A DNA stretch of 38,275 nt from Burkholderiaceae bacterium (lineage in GTDB: Bacteria; Pseudomonadota; Gammaproteobacteria; Burkholderiales; Burkholderiaceae), in the NCBI GenBank assembly GCA_028871175.1, contig JAGWNU010000012.1, positions 1-38,275 on the forward strand, in the 5' to 3' direction. Below the pieces are notes generated by a model, which ran no database searches, was not told the origin of the DNA, and saw only the letters and a program-made list of their open reading frames with translations. Of this stretch, positions 1 through 8,922 are shown in pieces; position 1 is the stretch's first letter; the number at the start of each line of letters is the position of its first letter. The position numbers were made by a program, and so were the translations under genes.

Positions 1-1516
1 GACCGTGGCAGGCGTGAAGAGCCCCGTGGAAGTGTCGGCCGAGATTCTGGCCACGCTGCGCCAGCGTGCGGAAGATACGTTGGGCGACGAGTTGGTCGGC
101 GCTGTGATTACGGTGCCGGCGTATTTTGACGATGCCCAGCGCCAGGCCACCAAGGACGCCGCCAAGCTGGCCGGCCTGAATGTGCTGCGCCTGCTGAACG
201 AACCCACCGCCGCAGCTATCGCCTATGGCCTGGACAATGCCGCTGAAGGTATTTATGCGGTCTACGACTTGGGCGGCGGTACGTTCGACATCTCCGTGCT
301 CAAGCTCACCAAGGGCGTGTTCGAGGTGATGTCGACGGGTGGCGACTCCGCGCTCGGCGGGGACGATTTCGACCAGCGCATCGTCTGCTGGATCGTCGAG
401 CAAGCCGGTCTGCAACCGCTGTCTGCCGAAGACACGCGCCTGCTGCTGAACAAGGCACGCGCTGCCAAGGAGTGGCTCTCCACCGCCGACAGCACCGAGA
501 TTGACGCGATGCTCTCCACCGGCGAGACCGTGCACCTCGTGCTGACTGCAGAGGCCTTTGCCGACCTGACCGCCAACCTCGTGCAGAAGACGCTGTCGCC
601 GGTGCGCCGTGCGCTGCGCGATGCGGGCGTGACGGTCGAAGAGGTCAAGGGCGTGGTGCTGGTCGGGGGTGCGACACGCATGCCGATCATCCGCCGTGCC
701 GTCGGCCAATTGTTTGGCCAGACGCCGCTCACGAACCTCGATCCCGACCAGGTGGTCGCCATTGGTGCGGCAATGCAGGCCAACCTGCTGGCCGGTAACC
801 GTGCGCCGGGCGAAGACTGGCTGCTGCTCGACGTGATCCCGCTGTCTCTGGGCGTTGAGACGATGGGCGGCCTTGTCGAGAAGATCATCCCGCGCAACAG
901 CACGATTCCTGTCGCGCGCGCGCAGGAGTTCACCACGTTCAAGGACGGCCAGACCGCCATGGCCATCCACGTGTTGCAGGGCGAACGCGAGTTGGCCGGC
1001 GATTGCCGGTCGCTCGCCCGCTTCGAGTTGCGCGGCATCCCGCCGATGGTGGCCGGCGCCGCACGCATTCGCGTGACGTATCAGGTCGACGCCGATGGCT
1101 TGCTGTCGGTCTCGGCGCGTGAAACCGTTTCCGGCGTTGAAGCGTCGATCACCGTGAAACCGTCGTACGGTCTGGGCGACGATGACATCGCGCGCATGCT
1201 GCAGGAAGGGTTCCAGTCCGCCGAAGACGACATGCGCCGGCGTGCCCTCGCCGAAGAGCGTGTGGAAGGCGAGCGCCTGCTCGAAGCACTGTCGCATGCG
1301 CTGGAAGCCGACGGTGACCTGCTCTCGGCGGAAGAGCGCAACGCCATCGACACCGAAATGGCGGCGGTGCGCTCCACCATGCAGGGTGAAGACCACCGCG
1401 CCATCAAAGACGCCGTGGACGCGCTCTCCCGCGGTACCGACGACTTCGCCGCGCGCCGCATGGATCGCAGCATTCGCAATGCGCTCGCCGGCAAACGCAT
1501 CGAGGAGCTCGGCTGA
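1..1516 (+). CDS. hscA: Fe-S assembly Hsp70 chaperone HscA (5' truncated by window)
   Basis: This is a specialised Hsp70 ATPase that, with HscB, binds the scaffold IscU and helps release its [2Fe-2S] cluster. The frame is open from base 2, so the gene starts outside the window. About 503 residues are visible against roughly 616 in Escherichia coli HscA, so about 115 N-terminal residues are missing, including the first phosphate loop. Visible Hsp70 signatures are [15 protein letters not shown], the phosphate-2 motif [10 protein letters not shown], the adenosine motif [14 protein letters not shown], then the beta-sandwich substrate domain ([14 protein letters not shown]) and a helical lid. It is called HscA rather than DnaK because fdx and iscX follow directly and the C-terminus lacks DnaK's acidic EEVKD-like tail. 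It is the first visible gene of the distal isc operon. Family and role are secure; only the start is unknown. Confidence 0.95.
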   Translation, partial: TVAGVKSPVEVSAEILATLRQRAEDTLGDELVGAVITVPAYFDDAQRQATKDAAKLAGLNVLRLLNEPTAAAIAYGLDNAAEGIYAVYDLGGGTFDISVLKLTKGVFEVMSTGGDSALGGDDFDQRIVCWIVEQAGLQPLSAEDTRLLLNKARAAKEWLSTADSTEIDAMLSTGETVHLVLTAEAFADLTANLVQKTLSPVRRALRDAGVTVEEVKGVVLVGGATRMPIIRRAVGQLFGQTPLTNLDPDQVVAIGAAMQANLLAGNRAPGEDWLLLDVIPLSLGVETMGGLVEKIIPRNSTIPVARAQEFTTFKDGQTAMAIHVLQGERELAGDCRSLARFELRGIPPMVAGAARIRVTYQVDADGLLSVSARETVSGVEASITVKPSYGLGDDDIARMLQEGFQSAEDDMRRRALAEERVEGERLLEALSHALEADGDLLSAEERNAIDTEMAAVRSTMQGEDHRAIKDAVDALSRGTDDFAARRMDRSIRNALAGKRIEELG

Positions 1517-1560
1517 TCGCTGTCGCCGTGCCCATCCACCTTTCATCGAACGAGTTTTTC

Positions 1561-1899
1561 ATGCCACAAATCGTCGTCCTTCCCCACGTCGAATACTGCC
1601 CGGAAGGGGCTGTGATCGAAGCCAAGACCGGCACGAGCATCTGCGATGCGCTGCTGGATGCCGATATCGAGATCGAGCATGCCTGCGAGAAATCGTGCGC
1701 TTGCACCACCTGCCACGTGATCGTGCGTGAGGGCTTCGACTCGCTGGAAGAGGCCTCCGAGAAGGAAGAAGATCTGCTCGACAAAGCCTGGGGCCTGGAG
1801 CCGAATTCGCGCCTGTCTTGCCAGGCCAAGGTGGCCGACGAAGACCTGACGATCGAGATTCCCAAGTACACGATCAACCACGCCAAGGAAAACCACTGA
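1561..1899 (+). CDS. fdx: ISC-type [2Fe-2S] ferredoxin
   Basis: This 112-residue adrenodoxin-type ferredoxin donates electrons during Fe-S cluster assembly on IscU. The four cluster cysteines fall at C42, C48, C51 and C87, the positions known for E. coli Fdx, within EHACEKSCACTTCH and later RLSCQ. C46 is the extra conserved cysteine of ISC ferredoxins. I chose the ATG at 1561 because the protein MPQIVVLP... then matches the family length. An in-frame GTG at 1528 would add 11 residues with no family counterpart. The Shine-Dalgarno sequence is weak, so translation may be coupled to hscA, which ends 44 bases upstream. It lies between hscA and iscX, the standard isc order. Confidence 0.96.
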   Translation: MPQIVVLPHVEYCPEGAVIEAKTGTSICDALLDADIEIEHACEKSCACTTCHVIVREGFDSLEEASEKEEDLLDKAWGLEPNSRLSCQAKVADEDLTIEIPKYTINHAKENH

Positions 1900-1933
1900 C
1901 CCGGCACGGCCGTCGGTGGACAGGGAGCCCATC

Positions 1934-2128
1934 ATGAAATGGAACGATATCCAGCAAATTGCCGAAGCGCTGTACGACAAGTACCCAGACGATGATCCGA
2001 CGCGCTTGAACTTTGTCGACCTGCATAACAAGGTCGTCACGCTGGAAGGCTTTGACGACGACCACAAGCGTGGCGGCGAGAAGTTTCTCGAAGCCATCCA
2101 GCAAGCCTGGATCGACGAAGCGGAATAA
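1934..2128 (+). CDS. iscX: Fe-S assembly protein IscX
   Basis: This is a small acidic protein of 64 residues that binds IscS and iron and tunes cysteine desulfurase activity in the isc system. The family signature is clear: it begins MKWNDIQQIAEALYDKYPD, continues with DPTRLNFVDLH and ends FLEAIQQAWIDEAE. I chose the ATG at 1934 because MKW is the conserved N-terminus and CAGGGAG lies about 7 bases upstream. An in-frame upstream start at 1916 adds only MDREPI. It is the last gene of the isc operon here and is followed within 30 bases by an intrinsic terminator. Nothing is unusual about it. Confidence 0.95.
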   Translation: MKWNDIQQIAEALYDKYPDDDPTRLNFVDLHNKVVTLEGFDDDHKRGGEKFLEAIQQAWIDEAE

Positions 2129-2156
2129 ACGCGTAGCCTCCAACGCGTACGCATGA

Positions 2157-2182
2157 AAAAACCGGCCCGAGGGCCGGTTTTT
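2157..2182 (+). terminator. Intrinsic terminator after iscX (bidirectional)
   Basis: An inverted repeat AAAAACCGGCCC / GGGCCGGTTTTT with a tiny loop is followed by TTTTTC. It sits 28 bases after iscX. Because the left arm begins with a run of A, the same hairpin can also terminate the gene arriving on the minus strand (stop at 2208). Confidence 0.9.
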
Positions 2183-2207
2183 CTTTTGGGTCGAAGGCGA
2201 CGGCGGA

Positions 2208-2951
2208 TTAACCAGCCACCAGCGTACCGTTCTCGATATGGACGCGTTCGCCTGCCTGGAAGCCCGGGGCAGCCTTGTACGTGAAGCTGCGGTTCGTACC
2301 GTTGTCCATGCGCACGTTCACACGGTATTGGGTGTCGCGGCTGTAGTAGTTCTCCGCCACATGGCCGCCGTAACCGCCTGCCACCGCGCCGCCGACCGTC
2401 GCAAGCGTACGGCCATTGCCGCGGCCAATCTGGTTACCCAGCAGCCCGCCCACCACAGCGCCACCGATCATGCCCAGGCCAGTTTCCCTGCCTTGCGTGG
2501 TGATGGGGGTGACAGACGTCACATGGCCGGCATAGGGGCTGGCCGACTGACGCGGCTGGGTTTGCGCATAGCTCGGGCTCGTCGACGGTGCGCGTTCCGC
2601 GTAGTACGGCTCGCGAGCTCGCGTTGGAGCGGGCGCCACGTTCTGTGCCGGATACGGAGCCGCGTGATTTGGCTGTGTCGTTTGACCCGGTGCAGCCAGC
2701 GCCAGCGGGGCTGAAGCGCCCGGCATGGCCGCTGCCGATTGCGCGGCGACATTCGGGTCGTTGCTGCCCTGCGTTGCCTTCGAGGTCGGCAGCACGCCGG
2801 TGATGGCGGCCACAGCGGTCAGGCTGGCGATGATCACGGCCACAGCCGCCGTGGTCATCAGCGGATGCATCCGTCGTGACGACGACGGCACCTGACCCGG
2901 CGAGGTGCCACCGTATTGTTGACCTTGGTTCGGTTGGATGTTGTTCGTCAT
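2208..2951 (-). CDS. Glycine-zipper, membrane-anchored protein of unknown function
   Basis: This is a 247-residue protein. Residues 31-54 form one hydrophobic segment (MTTAAVAVIIASLTAVAAIT), preceded by a short hydrophilic Gln/Ser-rich tail, so an N-terminal membrane anchor is likely. Residues 60-150 are a low-complexity Ala/Pro/Gln/Ser linker. Residues 158-198 hold a glycine zipper (GMIGGAVVGGLLGNQIG, then VGGAVAGGYGGHVAE) typical of the Rick_17kDa_Anti / glycine-zipper 2TM surface antigen family. A C-terminal basic and aromatic part (NVRMDNGTNRSFTYK) resembles the domain that follows the zipper in SlyB-type proteins. I chose the ATG at 2951 because AGGAG lies 8 bases upstream; a longer frame exists but lacks a ribosome site. 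Unlike SlyB it has no lipobox. An envelope-integrity role is an inference from the zipper only. Confidence 0.8.
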   Translation of the reverse strand: MTNNIQPNQGQQYGGTSPGQVPSSSRRMHPLMTTAAVAVIIASLTAVAAITGVLPTSKATQGSNDPNVAAQSAAAMPGASAPLALAAPGQTTQPNHAAPYPAQNVAPAPTRAREPYYAERAPSTSPSYAQTQPRQSASPYAGHVTSVTPITTQGRETGLGMIGGAVVGGLLGNQIGRGNGRTLATVGGAVAGGYGGHVAENYYSRDTQYRVNVRMDNGTNRSFTYKAAPGFQAGERVHIENGTLVAG

Positions 2952-3173
2952 CTTCGTTCTCCTGCGGCCCGTGATTGGTTCGTTGTTCGGCCCTTCGATG
3001 ATCACAGTGTGGTCCATCGCCCAAACGGATGCCGTTTTAATTTGTAAGCATCTGTACTCCAATTTTTCTATTGAAAATCAGATACTTGGCGGTATTTGAT
3101 ACACGTTGTCAAAGCGAGGCGATGTTACAAATGGCAGGGTAGGCGCGGGATTTGCCGATGCGCGGGCAACAAA

Positions 3174-3195
3174 AAACGCCCCCGAAGGGGCGTTT
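3174..3195 (-). terminator. Intrinsic terminator of the prfB-SDR-lysS unit
   Basis: A nine-pair stem (AAACGCCCC / GGGGCGTTT on the plus strand, loop CGAA) lies 24 bases past the lysS stop. Read on the minus strand the hairpin runs into TTTTTTG, so it terminates lysS transcription. Confidence 0.9.
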
Positions 3196-3218
3196 CTTTA
3201 TAGGGGAAGCTAAGCCGA

Positions 3219-4763
3219 TCAGTCTTCCCGGCGCAGGTGCGGGAAAAGGATCACGTCGCGGATGTTCGGGCTGTCGGTGAGCAGCATCACCAGGCGGTCG
3301 ATGCCGATGCCGCAGCCGCCGGTCGGAGGCATGCCGTATTCCAATGCGCGGATGTAGTCGGCGTCATAGAACATGGCTTCTTCGTCGCCGGCGTCTTTCT
3401 GCTCGACCTGCTTGCGGAAGCGCTCGGCCTGGTCTTCCGGGTCATTCAGCTCGGAGAAGCCGTTGGCGATTTCGCGGCCGGTGATGAACAGCTCGAAGCG
3501 CTCGGTGATGCCCGGCAGCGTGTCGGAGCCGCGCGCCAGCGGCGACACTTCGACCGGGTAGTCGATGATGAACGTCGGCTCCCACAGTTGCGACTCGGCG
3601 GTTTCTTCAAACAGCACGAGCTGCAGCGTGCCAACGCCGGCGTTCAGGAATTGCGGCGCGTTCGTGTCGATCTTGAACTTCTTCAGCTCGGCGCGCAGAA
3701 AGTCGACATCGGCAAGTTGCGCGTCGGTGTATTGCGGCGCGTACTTCTGGATCGCCTGGCAGATGGTCAGGCGATGGAACGGCTTGGCCAGATCCAGCTC
3801 GCGGCCCTGGTAGGTGAGCGTGGCGGTGCCCGAGGCGTCGATCGCAGCTTGGCGGATCAACTGCTCGGTGAAGTCCATCAGCCAGCGGTAGTCCGTGTAG
3901 GCCGCGTAGAACTCCATCATCGTGAACTCGGGGTTGTGTCGCGGAGACACGCCCTCGTTACGGAAGTTGCGGTTGATCTCGTACACACGCTCGAAACCGC
4001 CCACGATCAGGCGCTTGAGGTACAGCTCCGGCGCGATGCGCAGGAACATCTGCATGTCCAGCGCATTGTGGTGCGTGATGAACGGCTTGGCTGCCGCGCC
4101 GCCCGGGATCGGATGCAGCATCGGCGTCTCGACTTCCATGAAACCGTTGCCGGCCATGAAGTTGCGCAGCGAGGCCATGGCCTTGGTGCGGGCGCGGAAC
4201 GTGTCGCGCGTTTCCTTCGAGACGATGAGATCGACGTAGCGCTGGCGATACTTCTGTTCCTGATCGGCCAGGCCGTAGTAGTCGCCCGGCAGCGGACGCA
4301 GGCTCTTCGAGAGCAGGCGCAGCTCCGTCACAGCCACAGACAGTTCGCCGGTCTTCGTCTTCATCAGCGTGCCGCGCGCAGCCACGATGTCGCCCAGGTC
4401 CCACTTCTTGAAGCTGGCGTAGACGTCTTCGCCCACTGCATCGCGGCTGATGTAGAACTGGATGCGGTCGGTGCTGTCCTGCACGGTGGCAAAGCTGGCC
4501 TTGCCCATCACGCGCTTGAGCATCATGCGGCCGGCGATGGCCACCTGCACCGGTTCGGCTTCGAACGCAGCCTGTTCCAACTCGCGGTATTTCGCTTGCA
4601 GATCACCGGCATGGTGCGTCGGGCGGAAATCATTGGGAAACGCGACGCCTTGCTGGCGGATCTCGGCAAGCTTCTCGCGGCGCTCGGCGATGATCTTGTT
4701 GTCGTCCTGCGCCGGCATGGCGGCCGCGGTGTTCGATTCGGCCGGGTTGTTCTGTTCGGTCAT
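3219..4763 (-). CDS. lysS: Lysyl-tRNA synthetase (class II)
   Basis: It charges tRNA-Lys with lysine in the cytoplasm. At 514 residues it is close to the usual ~505. The N-terminal OB-fold anticodon-binding domain includes [20 protein letters not shown]. The class II catalytic core shows motif 2 ([20 protein letters not shown]) and motif 3 ([20 protein letters not shown]) with the terminal LFPHLR. The ATG at 4763 begins [16 protein letters not shown], a variable extension common in this family. No strong Shine-Dalgarno sequence is present. It is the last gene of a minus-strand unit prfB-SDR-lysS, 24 bases after the SDR stop. E. coli also pairs prfB with lysS, but without a gene between them. 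Confidence 0.97.
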   Translation of the reverse strand: MTEQNNPAESNTAAAMPAQDDNKIIAERREKLAEIRQQGVAFPNDFRPTHHAGDLQAKYRELEQAAFEAEPVQVAIAGRMMLKRVMGKASFATVQDSTDRIQFYISRDAVGEDVYASFKKWDLGDIVAARGTLMKTKTGELSVAVTELRLLSKSLRPLPGDYYGLADQEQKYRQRYVDLIVSKETRDTFRARTKAMASLRNFMAGNGFMEVETPMLHPIPGGAAAKPFITHHNALDMQMFLRIAPELYLKRLIVGGFERVYEINRNFRNEGVSPRHNPEFTMMEFYAAYTDYRWLMDFTEQLIRQAAIDASGTATLTYQGRELDLAKPFHRLTICQAIQKYAPQYTDAQLADVDFLRAELKKFKIDTNAPQFLNAGVGTLQLVLFEETAESQLWEPTFIIDYPVEVSPLARGSDTLPGITERFELFITGREIANGFSELNDPEDQAERFRKQVEQKDAGDEEAMFYDADYIRALEYGMPPTGGCGIGIDRLVMLLTDSPNIRDVILFPHLRRED

Positions 4764-4787
4764 GATGGTGATGAGAGGAATGTCGGT

Positions 4788-5528
4788 TCAGGCGATGTTG
4801 CGCAGGTCGTCCAGCTCGGTCGCGCCAAAGTCGGGGTGGACGAGGTAGGTGGCGATGCGCGCAGCGGCGTCTTGCGGCGAGACCAGCTCGCCATGCGCGT
4901 GCAGATCGCGGAAGCGCTGCACGCCGGCAAAGTCGGCGCCACGGATGGTGCGTTGCATGTCGGTGTCGATCACGCCTGGGGCAAGCGCCACGGCGCGCAC
5001 ACTGGCGTCGCCATCGGCGTTGATGGCGCGCACGAACATGTCGAGCCCCGCCTTACCCGTGCAATACGCTGCCCAACCGGCGATCGGCCGGCGTGCTGCG
5101 CCCGACGAGACCGCCAGCACGCGGCGCTGCGCGTTCCAGTCGGCGGTGCCTCGCAGCAGGGCAGCGGTCAGCGCCATCGGGCCGGCCAGGTTCAGCTGCA
5201 GGTGCGGCAGCAGCGTATCGGCACGCAGCGTGTCGATGGTGCCGATCGGCTCGACCGCGCCGGCGTTGAGCACCAGCGTCACGTTGGCAAAGGCGGGCAG
5301 GGCGGCAAGCGTCTTGGTCATCCACGCCTCGGCGGCATGCGCGTCGGACAGGTCGACCTGGTGCCAGTCGAGTGTCACGCCGGCGGCTGCCGCCTGCGCG
5401 CGCAATTCGGCGTTGTCGCCGCGTGCCACGCAGATCAGGCGGCGACCGGGCTGCATCAGCGCCTGGGCCAGCGCGGCGCCCAGGCCGCGCGAGGCACCGG
5501 TCAGGATGAACAGGGACGTGTCGGACAT
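4788..5528 (-). CDS. Short-chain dehydrogenase/reductase (SDR), sepiapterin/benzil-reductase-like
   Basis: This 246-residue Rossmann-fold oxidoreductase should use NAD(P)H on an unknown carbonyl or alcohol substrate. The cofactor motif TGASRGLG is near residue 11, the variant NAG motif reads LVLNAG, and the catalytic Ser and Tyr-x3-Lys appear as VSSGAARR and YCTGK. The tail carries APGVIDTDMQ, as in sepiapterin reductase and YueD-like benzil reductases. It is read between prfB and lysS with gaps of 25 and 24 bases, so it is almost surely co-transcribed with these translation genes. A link to translation is not evident. The family call is secure; the substrate is unknown. Confidence 0.88.
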   Translation of the reverse strand: MSDTSLFILTGASRGLGAALAQALMQPGRRLICVARGDNAELRAQAAAAGVTLDWHQVDLSDAHAAEAWMTKTLAALPAFANVTLVLNAGAVEPIGTIDTLRADTLLPHLQLNLAGPMALTAALLRGTADWNAQRRVLAVSSGAARRPIAGWAAYCTGKAGLDMFVRAINADGDASVRAVALAPGVIDTDMQRTIRGADFAGVQRFRDLHAHGELVSPQDAAARIATYLVHPDFGATELDDLRNIA

Positions 5529-5553
5529 GGCAGTCGCTCGGATGTGGCTCGGA

Positions 5554-6658
5554 TCAGACGCCCTGCTTCAGGCTGGCTTGGATAAAGGGATCCAGGTCGC
5601 CGTCCAGCACCTTCTGCGTGTTGGAGATTTCCACGTTCGTGCGCAGATCCTTGATGCGGCTTTGGTCCAGCACGTAAGAGCGGATCTGATGGCCCCAGCC
5701 CACGTCCGTCTTGGCGGCTTCCTGTGCGTCGGCAGCGGCCTGACGCTTGCGCAGTTCGTGCTCGTACAGGCGCGACTTCAGCATCGTCATCGCTTCGGCA
5801 CGGTTGCGGTGCTGCGACCGGTCGTTCTGGCACTGCACGACGATGCCGGTCGGGATGTGCGTAATCCGCACGGCCGAGTCGGTCTTGTTGATGTGCTGAC
5901 CGCCCGCGCCCGAAGCGCGATACGTGTCGACACGCAGATCGGCCGGGTTGACCTCGATCTCGATCGAATCATCGACTTCCGGATAGACGAAGATCGACGA
6001 GAACGACGTGTGGCGCCCGCCCGCCGAGTCGAACGGCGACTTGCGCACCAGGCGGTGCACGCCGGTCTCGGTGCGCAGGAAGCCAAACGCGTATTCGCCC
6101 TCGACCTTGATCGATGCGCTCTTGATGCCGGCCACGTCGCCTTCGGACTCTTCCAGCACTTCGGTCTTGAAGCCCTTGCGCTCGCAATACTTCAGGTACT
6201 GGCGCAGCAGCATCGACGCCCAGTCGCATGCTTCGGTGCCGCCGGCGCCGGCCTGGATGTCGATGAAGCAGTTGGCAGCGTCCATCGGGCCGGAGAACAT
6301 GCGGCGAAATTCCATGTCTTCGACAATGGCGCGCATGCCCGCGGTGTCAGCCTCGATGGCTTCGATGGTGTCGTCGTCACCTTCCTCGCGGGCCAGCTCG
6401 AACAGCTCGGCGCCGCCGGTGAGGTCTTCGTCGAGCTTGGTCAGCGCCAGTACGACGGTTTCAAGCGACTTCTTTTCGCGACCCAGCTCCTGGGCGCGTT
6501 TGGGATCGTTCCAGACCTCGGGGTTCTCGAGTTCCTTGTCGACTTCAACTAGACGTTCAGATTTGACGTCGTAGTCAAAGATACCTCCGAAGGTCGTCGG
6601 CGCGCGACTTCAGGTCGGCCAACGTGTTCTGGACGGCATTGAGGCGTTCTGCTTCCAT
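5554..6658 (-). CDS. prfB: Peptide chain release factor 2 (programmed +1 frameshift)
   Basis: RF2 recognises UGA and UAA and triggers release of the finished peptide. The gene is in two frames: bases 6658-6578 encode 27 residues ending RRYL, then an in-frame TGA (6577-6575) follows CTT. Skipping the T at 6577 continues in the frame that ends at 5554. The joined protein is 367 residues, close to the 365 of E. coli. The stop-recognition SPF falls at residues 207-209 and the catalytic GGQ at 252-254 ([12 protein letters not shown]). The start MEAERLN at 6658 matches the family; a longer in-frame upstream extension has no family support. It is the first gene of the prfB-SDR-lysS unit. RF2 level controls its own frameshifting. 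Confidence 0.96.
6574..6588 (-). promoter_or_regulatory. prfB programmed +1 frameshift signal
   Basis: Read on the minus strand the signal is GGAGG-TAT-CTT-TGA-C. It combines an internal Shine-Dalgarno-like GGAGG three bases before the slippery CTT, the UGA stop, and C after the stop. This is the classical autoregulatory site: low RF2 lets the ribosome pause at UGA and slip +1. Confidence 0.95.
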
Positions 6659-6686
6659 GGTGCAAAAATCCGGTCGGAAACCGGAA

Positions 6687-6692
6687 ATTATA
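6687..6692 (-). promoter_or_regulatory. Candidate -10 element for prfB
   Basis: A consensus TATAAT lies on the minus strand 28 bases before the prfB ATG. I see no good TTGACA-like -35 at the proper distance. Transcription would start near 6680, leaving a leader of about 20 bases. Confidence 0.45.
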
Positions 6693-6828
6693 GCGGAATC
6701 AAGGGGTTTCCCGGCTGCGCTGCCGGGCAAAAGACGGGTATCGGAAGAGATTGATGCGCCTCGTCTGGCGCGCGGCGTCGCTTCGGTTAGCATGGCGCTC
6801 CATCTCCGTGGCTTTTGGCGCCGTCCCG

Positions 6829-7998
6829 ATGATCATTCGCTCGCTGCTCGATACCGACCTGTACAAATTCACGATGATGCAGGTGGTCTTGCATCACTTT
6901 CCCGGTGCGCACGTTGAATATCGGTTCAAGTGCCGGAACCCAGGCGTCGACCTGGTGCCGTTCATTGACGAGATTCGCGCGGAAATCCGCCACCTGTGCA
7001 CCCTGCGCTTTACCGATGCCGAGCTCGATTACCTGCGCGGCATGCGCTTCATCAAGAGCGATTTCGTCGATTTTCTCGGCCTGTTCCATCTCAACGAGAA
7101 GTACATCGAGGTGCGACCGGCGCCCAGCAATGATGGCCAGATCGAGATTGTCATCGCTGGGCCATGGCTTCACACGATCCTGTTTGAGGTGCCCGTACTG
7201 GCCATCGTCAACGAGGTGTACTTCAGCCGCACGCAAACGCATCCGCAGTGGGAAGAGGGCAAGCGCAGGCTGACCGAGAAGCTGCGGTCGCTGATGCGTC
7301 CGGGTCTGGAAGACTGCCGCATTGCCGATTACGGCACGCGCCGCCGTTTTTCGCACACCTGGCACGAACATGTGCTCCTGGAGGCGCGTGCGCAACTGGG
7401 CGCCCAATACGCCGGCACCAGCAATGTGTACTTCGCGATGAAGCATGGCATGACGCCGCTTGGCACCATGGCGCATGAGTATCTGCAAGCCTGTCAGGCA
7501 CTCGGCCCGCGCCTGCGCGATTCCCAGACCTTTGCCCTGGAAACCTGGGCCAAGGAGTACCGCGGCGATCTCGGCATCGCGCTCTCGGACACGTACGGCT
7601 TTGACGCCTTCCTGCGGGATTTCGACATGTTCTTCTGCAAGCTCTTCGATGGCGTGCGGCACGATTCCGGCGATCCGTTCGAATGGGGCGAGCGCATGCT
7701 CAAGCATTACGAAGATTTGCGCGTCGATCCGAAGTCGAAGGCGCTCATCTTTTCTGACAGCCTGGACATGCCCAAGGTCATCGGTTTGTATGAGCGCTTC
7801 CATGATCGCTGCAAACTGGCGTTCGGCGTGGGGACCAACCTCACCAACGATCTGGGCTACACGCCGCTGCAGATCGTCATCAAGATGGTCCGTTGCAACG
7901 GCCAGCCGGTGGCCAAGCTGTCGGATGCGCCCGAAAAGACCATGTGCGACGACCCGGCCTATCTCACGTATCTGAAGCAAGTCTTCGGCGTGCAATAG
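6829..7998 (+). CDS. pncB: Nicotinate phosphoribosyltransferase
   Basis: This enzyme converts nicotinate and PRPP to nicotinate mononucleotide, using ATP, in NAD salvage. The 389-residue protein begins [18 protein letters not shown], a near-invariant start, where the [10 protein letters not shown] stretch binds nicotinate. RRRFSH lies near residue 172 and GTMAHE at residues 212-217. The histidine in the latter (H216) corresponds to the residue transiently phosphorylated in bacterial NAPRTases. [11 protein letters not shown] and FSDSLDMPK follow, as in the family. I chose the ATG at 6829 for the conserved N-terminus; the in-frame upstream extension from 6751 has no family counterpart. The Shine-Dalgarno sequence is poor. 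It is divergent from prfB. Confidence 0.96.
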   Translation: MIIRSLLDTDLYKFTMMQVVLHHFPGAHVEYRFKCRNPGVDLVPFIDEIRAEIRHLCTLRFTDAELDYLRGMRFIKSDFVDFLGLFHLNEKYIEVRPAPSNDGQIEIVIAGPWLHTILFEVPVLAIVNEVYFSRTQTHPQWEEGKRRLTEKLRSLMRPGLEDCRIADYGTRRRFSHTWHEHVLLEARAQLGAQYAGTSNVYFAMKHGMTPLGTMAHEYLQACQALGPRLRDSQTFALETWAKEYRGDLGIALSDTYGFDAFLRDFDMFFCKLFDGVRHDSGDPFEWGERMLKHYEDLRVDPKSKALIFSDSLDMPKVIGLYERFHDRCKLAFGVGTNLTNDLGYTPLQIVIKMVRCNGQPVAKLSDAPEKTMCDDPAYLTYLKQVFGVQ

Positions 7999-8074
7999 CC
8001 CGGGGTGCAATTGGGCTCACGCGGGCGTCGAATAAGTTTCACCGGCGCCGGACGATGGCCGCGCAGGCGGCTCG

Positions 8075-8080
8075 TATAAT
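8075..8080 (+). promoter_or_regulatory. Candidate -10 element for the LutC-like gene
   Basis: A perfect TATAAT lies 22 bases before the ATG at 8103, with a GGAG ribosome site at 8094-8097. No convincing -35 hexamer is present at 17 bases. The match suggests the gene has its own promoter rather than being read only from pncB. Confidence 0.45.
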
Positions 8081-8102
8081 CGACCGATCTTTCGGAGCCG
8101 CC

Positions 8103-8822
8103 ATGGACACACGACCGGATACCCCCGCCGACCCGCTCGATACGACCCGTGCACGCGATGCGATCTTCGCGCGCATCCGCAACGCGCAGCATCGCCCAGA
8201 GCAGCCGACGCCGGGCGAACATGACGCGGTAGCGGATTACCTGAAGCGCCATCCGGCCGGCCCGCGCCCTCCGATGCCGGACGATCTTGTCGCGCACTTC
8301 GCCGAGCAGGCATTGAAGATGGCGTCCACGCTCGATACCGTGGCCACGCTCGCGGAGGTGCCCGCTGCCGCGGCCCGGTATCTGGCGGGGTTGGGCCTCA
8401 AGCCGCAGGCTGTGGCCTGGACGACGCTGCAGCCGCTCGATTGGGCGGCGGCCGGCTTGGCCGTCGAGTTCCGGCCGCCGGTGCGCGAGCCGCATGCCGA
8501 TCAGGAACACGGTGACCTCGTCGGCATTACCGGCTGCTTCTGCGCCATTGCGGAGACAGGCTCGCTGATGCTGCTGTCCGGGCCGGACAACGTGGCGTCC
8601 ACGGCGCTGCTCCCGGAGACGCATATCGCCGTGGTGCCGCAGTCGCGCATCGTCGCCGGCCTCGAGGATGCCTACGCGCTGATGCGCGCGGAGCGAGGCG
8701 AGCTTCCCCGTGCCACCAACGTCATCAGCGGCCCGTCACGCACGGGCGATATCGAGCAGACCATCGTGCTCGGCGCGCATGGCCCATACCGTGTGCACGT
8801 GATCGTGGTGTCGGGCGCCTGA
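8103..8822 (+). CDS. LutC/YkgG-like LUD-domain protein
   Basis: A 239-residue protein with the LUD (DUF162) fold. The diagnostic stretch is GITGCFCAIAETGSLMLLSG, then DNVASTALLPETHIAVV and GPSRTGDIEQTIVLGAHGP. In other bacteria LutC is one of three proteins (LutA, LutB, LutC) that oxidise L-lactate to pyruvate with iron-sulfur clusters. Here no lutA or lutB is adjacent; the neighbours are pncB and an antiporter, so the protein may act with subunits encoded elsewhere or do something else. The ATG at 8103 has GGAG six bases upstream; the frame is open further upstream without a ribosome site. Family secure, role uncertain. Confidence 0.85.
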   Translation: MDTRPDTPADPLDTTRARDAIFARIRNAQHRPEQPTPGEHDAVADYLKRHPAGPRPPMPDDLVAHFAEQALKMASTLDTVATLAEVPAAAARYLAGLGLKPQAVAWTTLQPLDWAAAGLAVEFRPPVREPHADQEHGDLVGITGCFCAIAETGSLMLLSGPDNVASTALLPETHIAVVPQSRIVAGLEDAYALMRAERGELPRATNVISGPSRTGDIEQTIVLGAHGPYRVHVIVVSGA

Positions 8823-8834
8823 CCGGCGAGCCAT

Positions 8835-8851
8835 CGCCCGGGCCCCGGGCG
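8835..8851. repeat. GC-rich inverted repeat after the LutC-like gene
   Basis: Eight-base arms CGCCCGGG / CCCGGGCG around a single central C. It lies 13 bases after the LutC-like stop and is followed by GTTTACAC. It could be a weak terminator or a protein-binding site, but it has no T-run. Confidence 0.45.
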
Positions 8852-8922
8852 TTTACACTGGCGTCTTTATCCGTGAGGCGCGCCTGGCTTCTCAGCGCGC
8901 CGATGCTAAGGAGAACGCCTGC

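Noticed and set aside
3082-3112. TTGACA on the minus strand upstream of the glycine-zipper gene as a promoter
   Set aside because: No acceptable -10 lies at 16-18 bases; AAGTAT is at 19 and poor.
3237-5585. A 782-residue open frame on the plus strand opposite lysS and the SDR gene
   Set aside because: It is a shadow of high-GC genes with strong family support on the other strand; its translation is Arg/His/Val-rich with no recognisable domain.
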